DNA from: Robiginitalea marina
GTDB taxonomy: Bacteria; Bacteroidota; Bacteroidia; Flavobacteriales; Flavobacteriaceae
Direction of reading: 5' to 3'
Assembly (NCBI RefSeq): GCF_024006985.1
Contig: NZ_JAMXIB010000001.1
Coordinates: 496,001-560,000 of the forward strand
Length of the DNA: 64,000 bases
Part shown: positions 8,839-17,938 of the stretch, one piece after another
Layout of the letters: each line of letters starts with the position of its first letter
Numbering within the stretch: the first letter of the stretch is position 1
Translations under genes and position numbers: made by a program
The notes under the pieces: model-generated
Seen by the model: the letters and a program-made list of their open reading frames with translations, nothing else
Databases searched by the model: none
What the model was told of the DNA's origin: nothing

Positions 8839-11325
8839 ATGAAAAAATTTCTCGTGCCGCTGATGGCTTTGCTCAGTCTAACCGGGCAGGCCCAAAGGCC
8901 ACAGGGTCCAACAGATCGAAACATAACTCTTACAGGAACGATTGTGGACCGCGACACGGGAACCCCGCTGGAATATGCAACCTTCGTTTTGCAAAAAGCG
9001 GATGACCCTTCCGTAGTTACCGGGGGTATTACAGACCTGGAAGGAAAGTTCAGCGTGGAGACGACCCCGGGCATATACAACATCAGGGCCGAGTACATCT
9101 CATACACTACCTATACACAAGATAACCAGCGCTATATCCGCTCGACGGACCTTGGGGTGATCCGCCTGGGCCTCAATGTGGAGGAACTGGAGGCCGTGGA
9201 AGTGGTCGGGGAGCGCACTACGGTAGAAGTCCGCCTCGACAAAAAAATCTACAACATTGGTAAGGACATCACCACCAGCGGGGGGACGGTTTCGGATGCG
9301 CTTAACAACGTCCCCTCGGTTGCCGTGGACGTAGAGGGGAACATCAGCCTCCGGGGGAACGAGAATGTCCGTATCCTGATTAACGGCCGGCCTTCGGCCC
9401 TGGCCGGCTTTGGTTCCACGGATGCCCTGCAACAGCTTCCTGCCGAGGCTATTGAAAAAGTAGAGGTCATCACCAGCCCTTCGGCCCGTTACGACGCCGA
9501 AGGTACTGCGGGCATCCTCAACATCATCCTGAAGCGGGAAAAGACCCTGGGCTTCAACGGTTCAGTCAACACCTTTATCGGATACCCCACAAACAGCGGG
9601 CTCACCGCAAACGTGAACCTGCGTTCCGACAAATTCAACCTGTTTAACACCACCGGTTTCCGGTATCGAGATGCCCCGGGGAATGCCTTTTTCGACAACA
9701 CCTACACCTCCGGTTCCTTCGACCGGATCATCGAAGACCGGGATACCAAAAGGCTGAACCGCAGCTTCAACACCAACCTCGGGCTGGAGTATTTTTTCAC
9801 AGAACGGTCCAGCCTTACGGGAAGTTTCTTTTGGCGCTTTTCCAGGGACCGGGATCTGACGGAAAATGCGACCCAGCGTTTTGACCAGGCGGTACTTCAA
9901 AGCCGTACGCTCAGGGAAGAAGACCAGGAGGAGGACGACAAGAGCTATCAGTTTTCACTGAATTACCGCAATAACTTTAACGATGAAGGCCACGAGCTAA
10001 CGGCCGACCTGCAATACTCCATAGACGGGGAAACCTCCGTTGCCCTGATCGAAGAGCGCAACACCCTCCCCGATGACCGGTTGCTGGCCCTTGAAAACGT
10101 GGATCAAACCCAGGACCAGAAGGAATTCCTGTTCCAGGCCGACTACGTACTCCCCATAGGTGAGGCCCAGTTCGAAGCCGGGTTACGGTCCAACCTGGAA
10201 CAGCAAATCACCGATTACCGCCTGGACTCCCTGGACCAGGCCTCCGGGAACCTGGTGATCAATGAACAGCTGACCAACATCTTTACTTTCGACCAGAATG
10301 TACACGCCGTGTACACGCAATACGGCAACAAGCTGGGCAAGTTTTCCTTCCTTACCGGACTGCGGCTGGAATACACCCAGTTGAAAGGGAAAGTAGACAC
10401 GGAATTCGACCTTTCGGAACTGGAGGACCTTTTGGGGGAGGATGTGGATTTGAATTTCGATAAAGATTTTGTGGGCCTGTTTCCCACAGTTAACCTGATC
10501 TACGAACTTACTGATACAGAAAACATTTCCCTGGGTTACAACCGCCGGATCAACCGGCCCAGGAGCTGGTTTATTAACCCCTTCCCTTCCCGGAGCAGCC
10601 GTACGAATATCTTCCAGGGGAACCCGGACCTTGACCCCGCCTTCGCCAATGCCTTCGACCTGGGGTACCTGAAACGCTGGGACAAGCTCACCCTTACCTC
10701 TTCTGTCTACTACCAACTGGAATCCGGGGCCTTCGAAAGGGTTCAGGAGCCCACGGGGGAGACCACAACAGACGGGATTGAGATCGTGCGTTCCATCCCG
10801 ATCAACCTCTCGACCAATCAGCGGTATGGTGCAGAAGCCGCTGTCCTTTACAATCCTACGCGGTGGCTCCGCATCAACAGCAGCTTCAACTTTTTCCGGT
10901 TCGTTACGGAAGGAGAGTTCAATGGGGTGGATTATGGGGCCGAAAACAACAGCTGGTTTGCCCGGTTCAGCTCAAAGGTTACCCTTCCCGCAAAAATAGA
11001 CTGGCAGACCAATGCCTTTTACCAGGGACCCAACCAGAATGCGCAAACGAAGACGGAGGGGATTTTTTCCGTTAACCTCGCCTTCAGCAAGGATATCATG
11101 AAAGACAACGGGACCATCCTGTTTAATGTAAGCGACCTGTTTAATTCAAGGAAGCGCCGCTCCTTTACCCAAACAGACTTTTTCACTTCAGACAGCGAAT
11201 TCCAGTGGAGGGTACGGACGATCACCTTTTCGTTTATCTACCGGTTTAACGAAGCGAAAAAACGAAACGGCAGGGGCCGCCAGGGGGGTGATTACGACGA
11301 AGAAGGAGGCGAATTCAGCGGCTAG
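8839..11325 (+). CDS. outer-membrane beta-barrel receptor (TonB-dependent type)
   Basis: An 828-residue outer-membrane protein. Order: signal peptide 1-19 (MKKFLVPLMALLSLTGQAQ), carboxypeptidase-like regulatory domain about 28-120, plug domain about 140-235 with SDALNNVPSVAVDVEGN and ISLRGNENVRILINGRPSAL, then a large barrel ending in RTITFSFIYRFNEAK, with a short glycine/acidic tail after it. It belongs to the OMP_b-brl_3 type rather than SusC, and no SusD partner follows. The ligand cannot be told from sequence. A hairpin terminator follows at 11348-11376. Confidence 0.88.
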   Translation: MKKFLVPLMALLSLTGQAQRPQGPTDRNITLTGTIVDRDTGTPLEYATFVLQKADDPSVVTGGITDLEGKFSVETTPGIYNIRAEYISYTTYTQDNQRYIRSTDLGVIRLGLNVEELEAVEVVGERTTVEVRLDKKIYNIGKDITTSGGTVSDALNNVPSVAVDVEGNISLRGNENVRILINGRPSALAGFGSTDALQQLPAEAIEKVEVITSPSARYDAEGTAGILNIILKREKTLGFNGSVNTFIGYPTNSGLTANVNLRSDKFNLFNTTGFRYRDAPGNAFFDNTYTSGSFDRIIEDRDTKRLNRSFNTNLGLEYFFTERSSLTGSFFWRFSRDRDLTENATQRFDQAVLQSRTLREEDQEEDDKSYQFSLNYRNNFNDEGHELTADLQYSIDGETSVALIEERNTLPDDRLLALENVDQTQDQKEFLFQADYVLPIGEAQFEAGLRSNLEQQITDYRLDSLDQASGNLVINEQLTNIFTFDQNVHAVYTQYGNKLGKFSFLTGLRLEYTQLKGKVDTEFDLSELEDLLGEDVDLNFDKDFVGLFPTVNLIYELTDTENISLGYNRRINRPRSWFINPFPSRSSRTNIFQGNPDLDPAFANAFDLGYLKRWDKLTLTSSVYYQLESGAFERVQEPTGETTTDGIEIVRSIPINLSTNQRYGAEAAVLYNPTRWLRINSSFNFFRFVTEGEFNGVDYGAENNSWFARFSSKVTLPAKIDWQTNAFYQGPNQNAQTKTEGIFSVNLAFSKDIMKDNGTILFNVSDLFNSRKRRSFTQTDFFTSDSEFQWRVRTITFSFIYRFNEAKKRNGRGRQGGDYDEEGGEFSG

Positions 11326-11347
11326 ACTTGCGGGAAAGACATTGCAT

Positions 11348-11376
11348 AAAAAAAGCGGGCTATCCCGCTTTTTTTT
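11348..11376. terminator. bidirectional intrinsic terminator
   Basis: GCGGG-CTAT-CCCGC stem flanked by seven A on the left and eight T on the right, so it works in both directions. It separates the receptor gene from the convergent small membrane protein, whose stop codon lies inside it. Confidence 0.85.
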
Positions 11377-11548
11377 ATGCTTCTCTTTTAGCCCTCCTGG
11401 CTTCCCGCCGCTCCTTCCAGAGCTCCATCAGGTTTCCTCCCAGCCAGTAAGGAACTACGAAAAGGATGAGGAACATCATCAGCCAGAACCCTATGGTCAG
11501 GATGGTCAGAAAAGCCAAAAAGCCGAGGTATTGGTCAAATTCAAACAT
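11375..11548 (-). CDS. small membrane protein, unknown function
   Basis: A 57-residue protein starting MFEFDQYLGFLAFLTILTIG. One long hydrophobic stretch (about residues 8-37) is followed by an amphipathic, charged tail rich in R, E and K (ELWKERREARRAKREA). An in-frame ATG 17 codons upstream would add a sequence that does not look like protein start, so I chose the shorter form. Not recognised as a named family; similar small inner-membrane proteins are common in Flavobacteriia. Confidence 0.6.
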   Translation of the reverse strand: MFEFDQYLGFLAFLTILTIGFWLMMFLILFVVPYWLGGNLMELWKERREARRAKREA

Positions 11549-11636
11549 GGACAGGCGCTTTGAGGCACAAAGATAGGCGGTTTTCCCAAAAAGGCGCAAA
11601 TCATTCGCAAAAAATTCGCCCCCTCGCGGCGTGGCC

Positions 11637-11668
11637 TTGGAGCGCTGGCCCCTGAATCCGTATCTTTA
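11637..11668 (+). promoter_or_regulatory. promoter of fumC
   Basis: TTGG (11637-11640), 20 bases, then TATCTTTA (11661-11668), close to the TTTG/TAnnTTTG pair. It ends 17 bases before the fumC ATG. Confidence 0.5.
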
Positions 11669-11685
11669 CCCAAAAGAAACTACCC

Positions 11686-13086
11686 ATGTCATTCCGAATA
11701 GAAAAAGACACCATGGGCGAGGTAAAAGTACCCGCCGACAAGTACTGGGGCGCCCAGACTGAACGCTCGAGGAACAACTTCAAAATCGGGCCGGAGGCTT
11801 CCATGCCGAAGGACATCATTTATGGCTTTGCCTACCTGAAGAAAGCGGCGGCATACGCCAACTGCGAGCTGGGGGTGCTGGCCGCGGAAAAGCGGGACCT
11901 GATCGCCCGGGTCTGCGACGAAATCCTGGAAGGAAGGCACGACGACCAGTTTCCCCTGGTGATCTGGCAGACCGGTTCGGGTACCCAGAGCAACATGAAC
12001 GTGAATGAGGTGATCGCAAACCGCGCCCAGGAACTGGCCGGCCGCAAGATAGGCGAAGGGGAAAAGGCCTTGCAGGCCAATGACGATGTAAACAAATCGC
12101 AGTCTTCCAACGACACCTTCCCAACAGGGATGCATATTGCTGTCTATAGCAAGGTGGTGGAGGTAACCCTTCCAGGGGTCCGCCGGTTAAGGGATACCCT
12201 GAAAGCAAAATCGGAAGCCTTTATGGATGTGGTCAAGATCGGCCGTACCCACCTGATGGATGCCACCCCCCTGACGCTCGGACAGGAATTTTCAGGATAC
12301 GTATCACAGCTCGACCACGGTATCAGGGCCGTGGAAAACACGCTCGACCACCTCAGCGAACTGGCGCTGGGCGGCACTGCCGTGGGCACGGGGTTGAACA
12401 CCCCAAAGGGCTATGACGTACTGGTGGCCCGATACATCAGTACCTTCACGGGGCATCCCTTCAAAACGGCCCCCAACAAATTCGAAGCCCTGGCCGCCCA
12501 CGACGCCCTTGTGGAAACCCATGGAGCCCTGAAACAACTGGCCGTTTCCCTGAATAAAATTGCCAATGACATCCGGATGCTGGCCTCGGGGCCCCGCTCG
12601 GGGATTGGGGAGATCCTCATTCCCGCCAATGAGCCGGGAAGCTCCATTATGCCGGGCAAGGTTAACCCCACCCAATGTGAGGCCCTGACCATGGTCTGCG
12701 CTCAGGTTATGGGGAATGATGTGGCCATTACTATAGGTGGGACGCAGGGGCATTACGAACTGAACGTCTTTAAACCCCTGATGGCGGCAAACGCCCTGCA
12801 ATCGGCCCAGCTCCTGGGCGATGCCTGCACGAGCTTTGAGGCCCATTGCGCTACGGGGATCGAACCCAACCGGGAAACCATCGAAAAGCTGCTGAATAAT
12901 TCGCTTATGCTGGTGACCGCCCTCAACACGCGGATCGGGTACTACAAGGCTGCAGAAATTGCGAACGCCGCCCACCAGAACGGGACCACCCTAAGGGAAG
13001 AAGCGATTCGCCTGGGGTATGTCACCGGGGAACAATACGATGAATGGGTAAAACCCGGGGATATGGTGGGAAGCCTTCGGAACTAA
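11686..13086 (+). CDS. fumC: class II fumarate hydratase
   Basis: Iron-independent fumarase, interconverting fumarate and L-malate in the TCA cycle. At 466 residues it has the normal length. The family signature [16 protein letters not shown] is present with catalytic serine near residue 319, as are [29 protein letters not shown] and [16 protein letters not shown]. It is monocistronic: a promoter lies directly upstream and a strong hairpin terminator directly downstream. Confidence 0.97.
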   Translation: MSFRIEKDTMGEVKVPADKYWGAQTERSRNNFKIGPEASMPKDIIYGFAYLKKAAAYANCELGVLAAEKRDLIARVCDEILEGRHDDQFPLVIWQTGSGTQSNMNVNEVIANRAQELAGRKIGEGEKALQANDDVNKSQSSNDTFPTGMHIAVYSKVVEVTLPGVRRLRDTLKAKSEAFMDVVKIGRTHLMDATPLTLGQEFSGYVSQLDHGIRAVENTLDHLSELALGGTAVGTGLNTPKGYDVLVARYISTFTGHPFKTAPNKFEALAAHDALVETHGALKQLAVSLNKIANDIRMLASGPRSGIGEILIPANEPGSSIMPGKVNPTQCEALTMVCAQVMGNDVAITIGGTQGHYELNVFKPLMAANALQSAQLLGDACTSFEAHCATGIEPNRETIEKLLNNSLMLVTALNTRIGYYKAAEIANAAHQNGTTLREEAIRLGYVTGEQYDEWVKPGDMVGSLRN

Positions 13087-13106
13087 AGCCCCACCCAAAA
13101 AAAGAA

Positions 13107-13133
13107 AAGGGATCCCATCGGGGATCCCTTTTT
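13107..13133. terminator. intrinsic terminator after fumC
   Basis: AAGGGATCCC-ATCG-GGGATCCCTT, a perfect 10-bp stem followed by TTT. It lies between the convergent fumC and the coiled-coil membrane protein and can serve both. Confidence 0.85.
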
Positions 13134-13152
13134 CCATTTCAGGCTACAGCCC

Positions 13153-14040
13153 TTATTTTAACTCAAACTTGGAGGTTGCGAGCAGCTTCAGGCGGTCGTC
13201 GTAAACGTTGACCATATAGTTCCCGTCCTGGAACTGGCCTGCGTAGTTGCTGATATAGTCACACACATCCAGGGATGCATTTTCGTAATAAAAGTTGGTA
13301 TTCTTGGTATAGGTAATGGAGGGGCCGTCCTCTATGGATTTGGTGTTGGCGCCCCCCATTAGATTTCCCTGGGGATCGAGCACCTCGATATAGAATTCGC
13401 GGTCACCGGCCTGGGCAATCACGTTATCGGCCACTGTAAAGCATACTTTCAACTTTTCGGTGCGGCGGGCCCTGTTGGTCGATACCAGGCTGCCATTGTT
13501 GCGTTCCCGAACGGCATCCACCACAAAGGAGGTCAGGTTCAGGGCGGACCCGCGTTCCACGGCATCAGCCAGCTGGGTGTTCTGAACCACCAGGGAATCG
13601 TTGAAAACAGTTTGCTTCTCCAGTTCGGCGAACGTACTGTCTCGCTGCATGGCGATCATGGTGTTGGACTGCTTCAGGGAGTCTACCTGCCTGAGCAATT
13701 GCTCGCGTTCCTGTTTCAGGACGGCAACCTGCCTGCGGTAGCGGGACAGGGTGGCAAGATCAGCTTTCATGACACTTACCGAATCGATGTATTTGGCGAT
13801 TTCGTCACGCGCCTTAACAAGTTCCTCGTTCGTGGCATTGCTCTCCATGATCGCCTTGTCGTATTCGCTTTTAAGGTTGTTCAGGTCATCCACCACAAGT
13901 TCCTTTTCCTGTTGGAGGATGGCCTCGTTCTTCTTCTTGTCCTGATAGAGGTTTACGGTGTAAATCACCGTACCCAAAAGGATGACTCCGAGAAGACCGG
14001 CAAGCACCTTTAATCCGTTATTGTTTTTTGTTTCTGCCAT
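13153..14040 (-). CDS. membrane-anchored coiled-coil protein, unknown function
   Basis: A 295-residue protein. A short polar N-terminus (MAETKNNNG) leads into one transmembrane helix (about 10-30), then a long coiled coil (about 35-165, rich in E, K, L and Q), and a beta-rich C-terminal domain (about 180-295) containing CFTVADNVIAQAGDREFYIE and YTKNTNFYYENASLDVC. The topology suggests a periplasmic C-terminus on a coiled-coil stalk. I do not recognise a named family; such proteins are conserved in Flavobacteriia. It is divergent from the metallo-hydrolase lipoprotein at 14208. Confidence 0.8.
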   Translation of the reverse strand: MAETKNNNGLKVLAGLLGVILLGTVIYTVNLYQDKKKNEAILQQEKELVVDDLNNLKSEYDKAIMESNATNEELVKARDEIAKYIDSVSVMKADLATLSRYRRQVAVLKQEREQLLRQVDSLKQSNTMIAMQRDSTFAELEKQTVFNDSLVVQNTQLADAVERGSALNLTSFVVDAVRERNNGSLVSTNRARRTEKLKVCFTVADNVIAQAGDREFYIEVLDPQGNLMGGANTKSIEDGPSITYTKNTNFYYENASLDVCDYISNYAGQFQDGNYMVNVYDDRLKLLATSKFELK

Positions 14041-14207
14041 AAGTGTACGAATTGATTACTTTGTTTAAAGTACATTGTTTGTGCTCTATATACGGGCCAA
14101 TCGAAGGTTTAGATTTCGATACCGGAAAAAAATATTCGGATTGCCTGCGACCAGCAGGGGTAGTTTGTATCTTTCAGGTGCTTTATGAAATTTTCAATTC
14201 GAATATC

Positions 14208-15008
14208 ATGACCCTGAGACGACTTTTTGCCTCCTGCCTGGCGGGCAGCCTGATGGTTTTCTCCTGTAAGGGGGAGGGTACCAAAACCGGGGCCCGGAAC
14301 CAGGCCGTTGCCGATACCGGCCCCAACCCCCCGAATGAATCCCTGGTGGTCACCCCGGTTTCCCATGCCACTGCCGTGCTGCAATGGGGGGGCACCACCC
14401 TTTACATAGACCCGGTGGGGGACCCCGCCGCCTTTGCGGCTTTTGGTCCGGCAGACCTGATCCTGATCACGGACATCCACGGCGACCATTTCAGCCTGGA
14501 AACCCTTCAACAACTGCCCACGGAAAAGGCAAAACTCATAATGCCCCAGGCCGTTGCCGAACAAATGCCCGATGCCTTTGCACCCCAGATTGATGTCCTT
14601 GGAAACGGGGAACAGAAAGAACGCTACGGGATTACCGTAACGGCGATCCCCATGTACAACCTGCGGGAGGAAGCCCGGGATTTCCACGTAAAGGGCCGGG
14701 GGAATGGTTATGTGCTGGAAAAGGGTGGCATGCGCATCTATTTTTCGGGGGATACGGAAGACATCCCTGAAATGCGTGCCCTGGAAAACATAGACAAGGC
14801 CTTTGTCTGCATGAACCTGCCCTATACCATGACCGTGGAACAGGCCGCCAATGCTGTCCTTGAATTCGCCCCGAAGGAGGTGTATCCCTACCATTACCGC
14901 GGGCGCCCGGACGTAAGCGATGTCGGGCGTTTTGCCGGGCTGGTTTCCGGGGGTAATGCCGATATCAGGGTCGTACAACTCGACTGGTATCCGGACGCCC
15001 CGTATTAA
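14208..15008 (+). CDS. metallo-beta-lactamase-fold lipoprotein
   Basis: A 266-residue probable lipoprotein: signal MTLRRLFASCLAGSLMVFSC with the lipobox cysteine at residue 20. The fold is of the UlaG/UPF0173 type, with YIDPVGD, the metal motif ITDIHGDHF and a late YPYHYRGRPDVSD. The usual HxHxDH motif has aspartate in place of its first histidine (DIHGDH), so metal binding may differ. An open frame extends upstream to 14043 but lacks any signal for starting there; the lipobox fixes ATG 14208. A TATCTTTC -7-like box lies at 14168-14175. Confidence 0.82.
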   Translation: MTLRRLFASCLAGSLMVFSCKGEGTKTGARNQAVADTGPNPPNESLVVTPVSHATAVLQWGGTTLYIDPVGDPAAFAAFGPADLILITDIHGDHFSLETLQQLPTEKAKLIMPQAVAEQMPDAFAPQIDVLGNGEQKERYGITVTAIPMYNLREEARDFHVKGRGNGYVLEKGGMRIYFSGDTEDIPEMRALENIDKAFVCMNLPYTMTVEQAANAVLEFAPKEVYPYHYRGRPDVSDVGRFAGLVSGGNADIRVVQLDWYPDAPY

Positions 15009-15098
15009 CGTTTCAGGCTGTAACAAATTATGGCCTCAAGCGTCCAATAGGCGGTTATCTTCCAATGAACGTACATTATCCTAAATTGACACACTTCC

Positions 15099-16493
15099 AT
15101 GAAAACGCTTCTCTGGCGCACCAGCGCCCTTGGCGTCCTGATGCTGCTGCTCGGCGCATGTGTGCAGGACAAGGCCCAGACCCAGACTACCTCTGAATTT
15201 AAGGTCCCGGTTACCTATTACACCCTCGACAACGGGTTGAAAGTGATCCTTTCCCAGGACGACACCTCCCCCACCGCCATTGTGGCCGTCTATTACAATA
15301 TCGGCTTCCGGATCGAACCGAAGGACCGCACCGGGTTTGCCCACCTGTTTGAGCATATGATGTTCCAGGGGTCGGAAAACCTGGGGAAAATGGAGTTCAT
15401 AAAGCTTGTGCAACAAAATGGCGGGGTGCTGAATGGTTCCACCCGCTTTGATTTCACCAATTATTTCGAGATTGTTCCGTCCCATAAACTGGAAACCATG
15501 CTCTGGGCCGAGGCAGACCGGATGCGGGGCCTCGACATCACCCAGGAGAACCTGACCAACCAGCAGGGCGTCGTTAAGAACGAGGTAAAGGTGAATGTGC
15601 TCAACCAGCCCTACGGCGGATTCCCATGGCTCGATATGCCACAGTATGCCAATGAAAACTGGTACAATGCCCATAATTTCTATGGGGACCTGGAAGACCT
15701 GGATGCCGCCAGCCTTGAAGATGTACTCGCCTTCTTCAAAACCTATTATGCCCCAAACAATGCAGCCCTTGCAGTCGTTGGCGATTTTGACGAGGAACAA
15801 ACCAGGGGTTGGATCGAAAAATACTTCGGGAATATTCCCGCGGCAGAGCTCCCGCCTCAACCCGACATTTCGGAGCCCCGTCAGGAAACGGCTAAGGAGT
15901 TCGTAAAAAATGATTCCCTGGCCAACAAACCGGCACTTGCCGTCGCCTTCCATATGCCAGAGCGCAATTCCCCCGAGTACTTCGCCATGGGCCTGCTGGA
16001 CCAAATACTGGTGCAGGGCGACAACAGCCTGCTCGTACAGAAACTGGAAAAGGAAAAAGGCTTCTCCTCTGACGTCAGCGGAGGGATCAACTACCTGGGG
16101 AACATGTTTAACTACAAAGGCCCCATGCTCTGGATGTATGACCTCACCTATGACAACGAGACCAGCCGGGAAGATGTGCTCGGGGCCATCGAAGAAGTCA
16201 TGTCGGGCCTTAAGGAATCGGTGGACCAGGAAATGCTCGACCTGGCCCTGGTGAAAATCCGGTCCCGGCTTTACGATGACGTGGGGGGGTTCTTTGGCCT
16301 GGGCCGGGCAGACTTGCTGTGCAGCTTCGCCCTTTTTGATGATGACCCTTCCCGCATCAACAGCCTGGAGGAAGAATTCCGGAAGGTGGATGTGGAAACC
16401 GTCAAACGTACCATCGATGAATACCTGAGGCCGACCAACCGGACCATCCTTGTGGTAAACCCGCTGCTGGCCAACAACCAAAAATCCGAATAG
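15099..16493 (+). CDS. M16 family zinc peptidase, active subunit (lipoprotein)
   Basis: A 464-residue insulinase/processing-peptidase family protein. The inverted zinc motif HLFEH gives H82, E85 and H86. The N-terminus MKTLLWRTSALGVLMLLLGAC has a lipobox cysteine, so it is likely anchored in the periplasm. The next gene, 2 bases downstream, encodes a partner of the same size that lacks the zinc motif; such pairs form one heterodimeric peptidase in other bacteria. The substrate is probably peptides in the periplasm; this is inferred. Confidence 0.92.
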   Translation: MKTLLWRTSALGVLMLLLGACVQDKAQTQTTSEFKVPVTYYTLDNGLKVILSQDDTSPTAIVAVYYNIGFRIEPKDRTGFAHLFEHMMFQGSENLGKMEFIKLVQQNGGVLNGSTRFDFTNYFEIVPSHKLETMLWAEADRMRGLDITQENLTNQQGVVKNEVKVNVLNQPYGGFPWLDMPQYANENWYNAHNFYGDLEDLDAASLEDVLAFFKTYYAPNNAALAVVGDFDEEQTRGWIEKYFGNIPAAELPPQPDISEPRQETAKEFVKNDSLANKPALAVAFHMPERNSPEYFAMGLLDQILVQGDNSLLVQKLEKEKGFSSDVSGGINYLGNMFNYKGPMLWMYDLTYDNETSREDVLGAIEEVMSGLKESVDQEMLDLALVKIRSRLYDDVGGFFGLGRADLLCSFALFDDDPSRINSLEEEFRKVDVETVKRTIDEYLRPTNRTILVVNPLLANNQKSE

Positions 16494-16495
16494 CG

Positions 16496-17887
16496 ATGAA
16501 AACATTCCTGTATTCCATGGCACTGGCCCTGCTGCTGCCTCTGGGGCCGATCAATGCGCAACAAAAGGAGGAACCGCCCAAAGGCGGGGAACCAAAGAAT
16601 TTCACCCTGCCGCAGAAAGAGGTAATCGCCTTTTACAATGGGCTTACCCTGGTGATGATACCCTACGGTTCCATCCCAAAGGCAACCATTCAGTTCAGCA
16701 TCAAAACCGGGAACATCCACGAAGGGCCCGACCAGGTATGGCTCGCCGACCTTATGGCCGACCTGATGAAAGAAGGAAGCTCCACCCGCAGCGCCCGTCA
16801 GCTTGCCGATGAAATGGCAGCCATGGGGGGCAACCTCAACATCGGGGTGGGCACCCATACCTCTTCCCTCTCCGCATCGGTACTGTACGAGTTTGCCCCG
16901 GAAGCCATTCGCCTGATGGCCGATGTGCTGCGTAACCCAAAATGGCCCGTGGAAGAACTCGACCGCCTCAAAAGCGACATGAAACGGAGCCTGGCCATAC
17001 AGCTTTCCCGGCCCCAGTCGCAGGCAAGACGCGATTTTTATGCCGCCCTCTATCCCGACCACCCCTATGGCCGGGTTTTTCCAACCGAAGCACAAATTGA
17101 CTCCTATGGGGTGGAAGACCTGAAACAGTTTTACCAGGAAAACCTGGGGGCCCAAAGGACCACCGTCTATGTGGCAGGAAATTTCGATGCCGGGGCCGTT
17201 AAGGAAGCTGTGGAAGCTTCCATGGCCGGCTGGCAGGAAGGCAACCCGGCTAATTATCCGGTAGCCGAGCCGGTAACGGCACCTTCCATGAAGATCATCG
17301 ACCGGCCCGGGGCGCCACAGTCAACCATTTATTACGGGCTTCCGGTACCCGGTCCTTCGGATCCCGATTTCCTGGCCCTGGACGTGACCAACTCCATCCT
17401 CGGGGGCTCTTTCGCTTCCCGCATCACCAGCAATATCCGGGAAGACAAAGGGTATACCTACTCCCCTACCTCCGTTTTGGCGACCAATTACCGTTCGGGG
17501 GCCTGGTTTGAGGTTGCTGACGTAACCACGGAACACACCGGGGCATCGATCCGCGAAATCACCAGTGAAATCGAACGCCTGCAACAGGAACCCCCTACGG
17601 CGGAAGAACTCGAAGGCATCATCAATTACGAATCCGGGATATTCGTGCTGCAGAATTCCACCCCTTCAGGGATCATCGGGCAATTGATTTTCCTCAATAC
17701 CCACGACCTGGATGAATCCTTCCTGAAGAACAAGGTTGCGAACATGCATGCGGTGACCCCGGAACAGGTATCTGAACTGACCCGCAAATACATCCGTCCC
17801 GAAAACATGACCCTGATCGTGGTGGGCGACAAGGAAAAAATCGAGGGCCAGCTGGAGCAAACCCTGGAACAACCGCTGAAACAATAG
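16496..17887 (+). CDS. M16 family peptidase, inactive partner subunit
   Basis: A 463-residue M16 homolog with a signal peptide (MKTFLYSMALALLLPLGPIN). Where the active partner has HLFEH this one reads LADLMADLMKEG, so it cannot bind zinc there. It keeps the second-half features (GGSFASRITSNIREDKGYTY), including the R and Y residues used by noncatalytic partners to hold substrate. It starts 2 bases after the active subunit stop and ends at a strong terminator. Confidence 0.9.
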   Translation: MKTFLYSMALALLLPLGPINAQQKEEPPKGGEPKNFTLPQKEVIAFYNGLTLVMIPYGSIPKATIQFSIKTGNIHEGPDQVWLADLMADLMKEGSSTRSARQLADEMAAMGGNLNIGVGTHTSSLSASVLYEFAPEAIRLMADVLRNPKWPVEELDRLKSDMKRSLAIQLSRPQSQARRDFYAALYPDHPYGRVFPTEAQIDSYGVEDLKQFYQENLGAQRTTVYVAGNFDAGAVKEAVEASMAGWQEGNPANYPVAEPVTAPSMKIIDRPGAPQSTIYYGLPVPGPSDPDFLALDVTNSILGGSFASRITSNIREDKGYTYSPTSVLATNYRSGAWFEVADVTTEHTGASIREITSEIERLQQEPPTAEELEGIINYESGIFVLQNSTPSGIIGQLIFLNTHDLDESFLKNKVANMHAVTPEQVSELTRKYIRPENMTLIVVGDKEKIEGQLEQTLEQPLKQ

Positions 17888-17905
17888 GCCTTTCGGCCCA
17901 AAAGC

Positions 17906-17938
17906 AAAAACTCCCGGGGGTTCCCCGGGAGTTTTTTT
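17906..17938. terminator. bidirectional intrinsic terminator
   Basis: AAAAACTCCCGGGG-GTT-CCCCGGGAGTTTTTTT: a 9-bp GC-rich core extended by A and T runs on the two sides. It ends both the M16 pair and the convergent ettA. Confidence 0.9.

Noticed and set aside
8839-11325. SusC/SusD polysaccharide-utilisation locus
   Set aside because: The receptor is of the OMP_b-brl_3 type, there is no SusD-like gene next to it, and no glycoside hydrolases or sulfatases are nearby.
15081-16523. 480-codon open frame antisense to the active M16 peptidase
   Set aside because: It covers the same bases as a gene with an intact HLFEH motif and signal peptide; its translation is low-complexity and rich in H, G and V, typical of a shadow.
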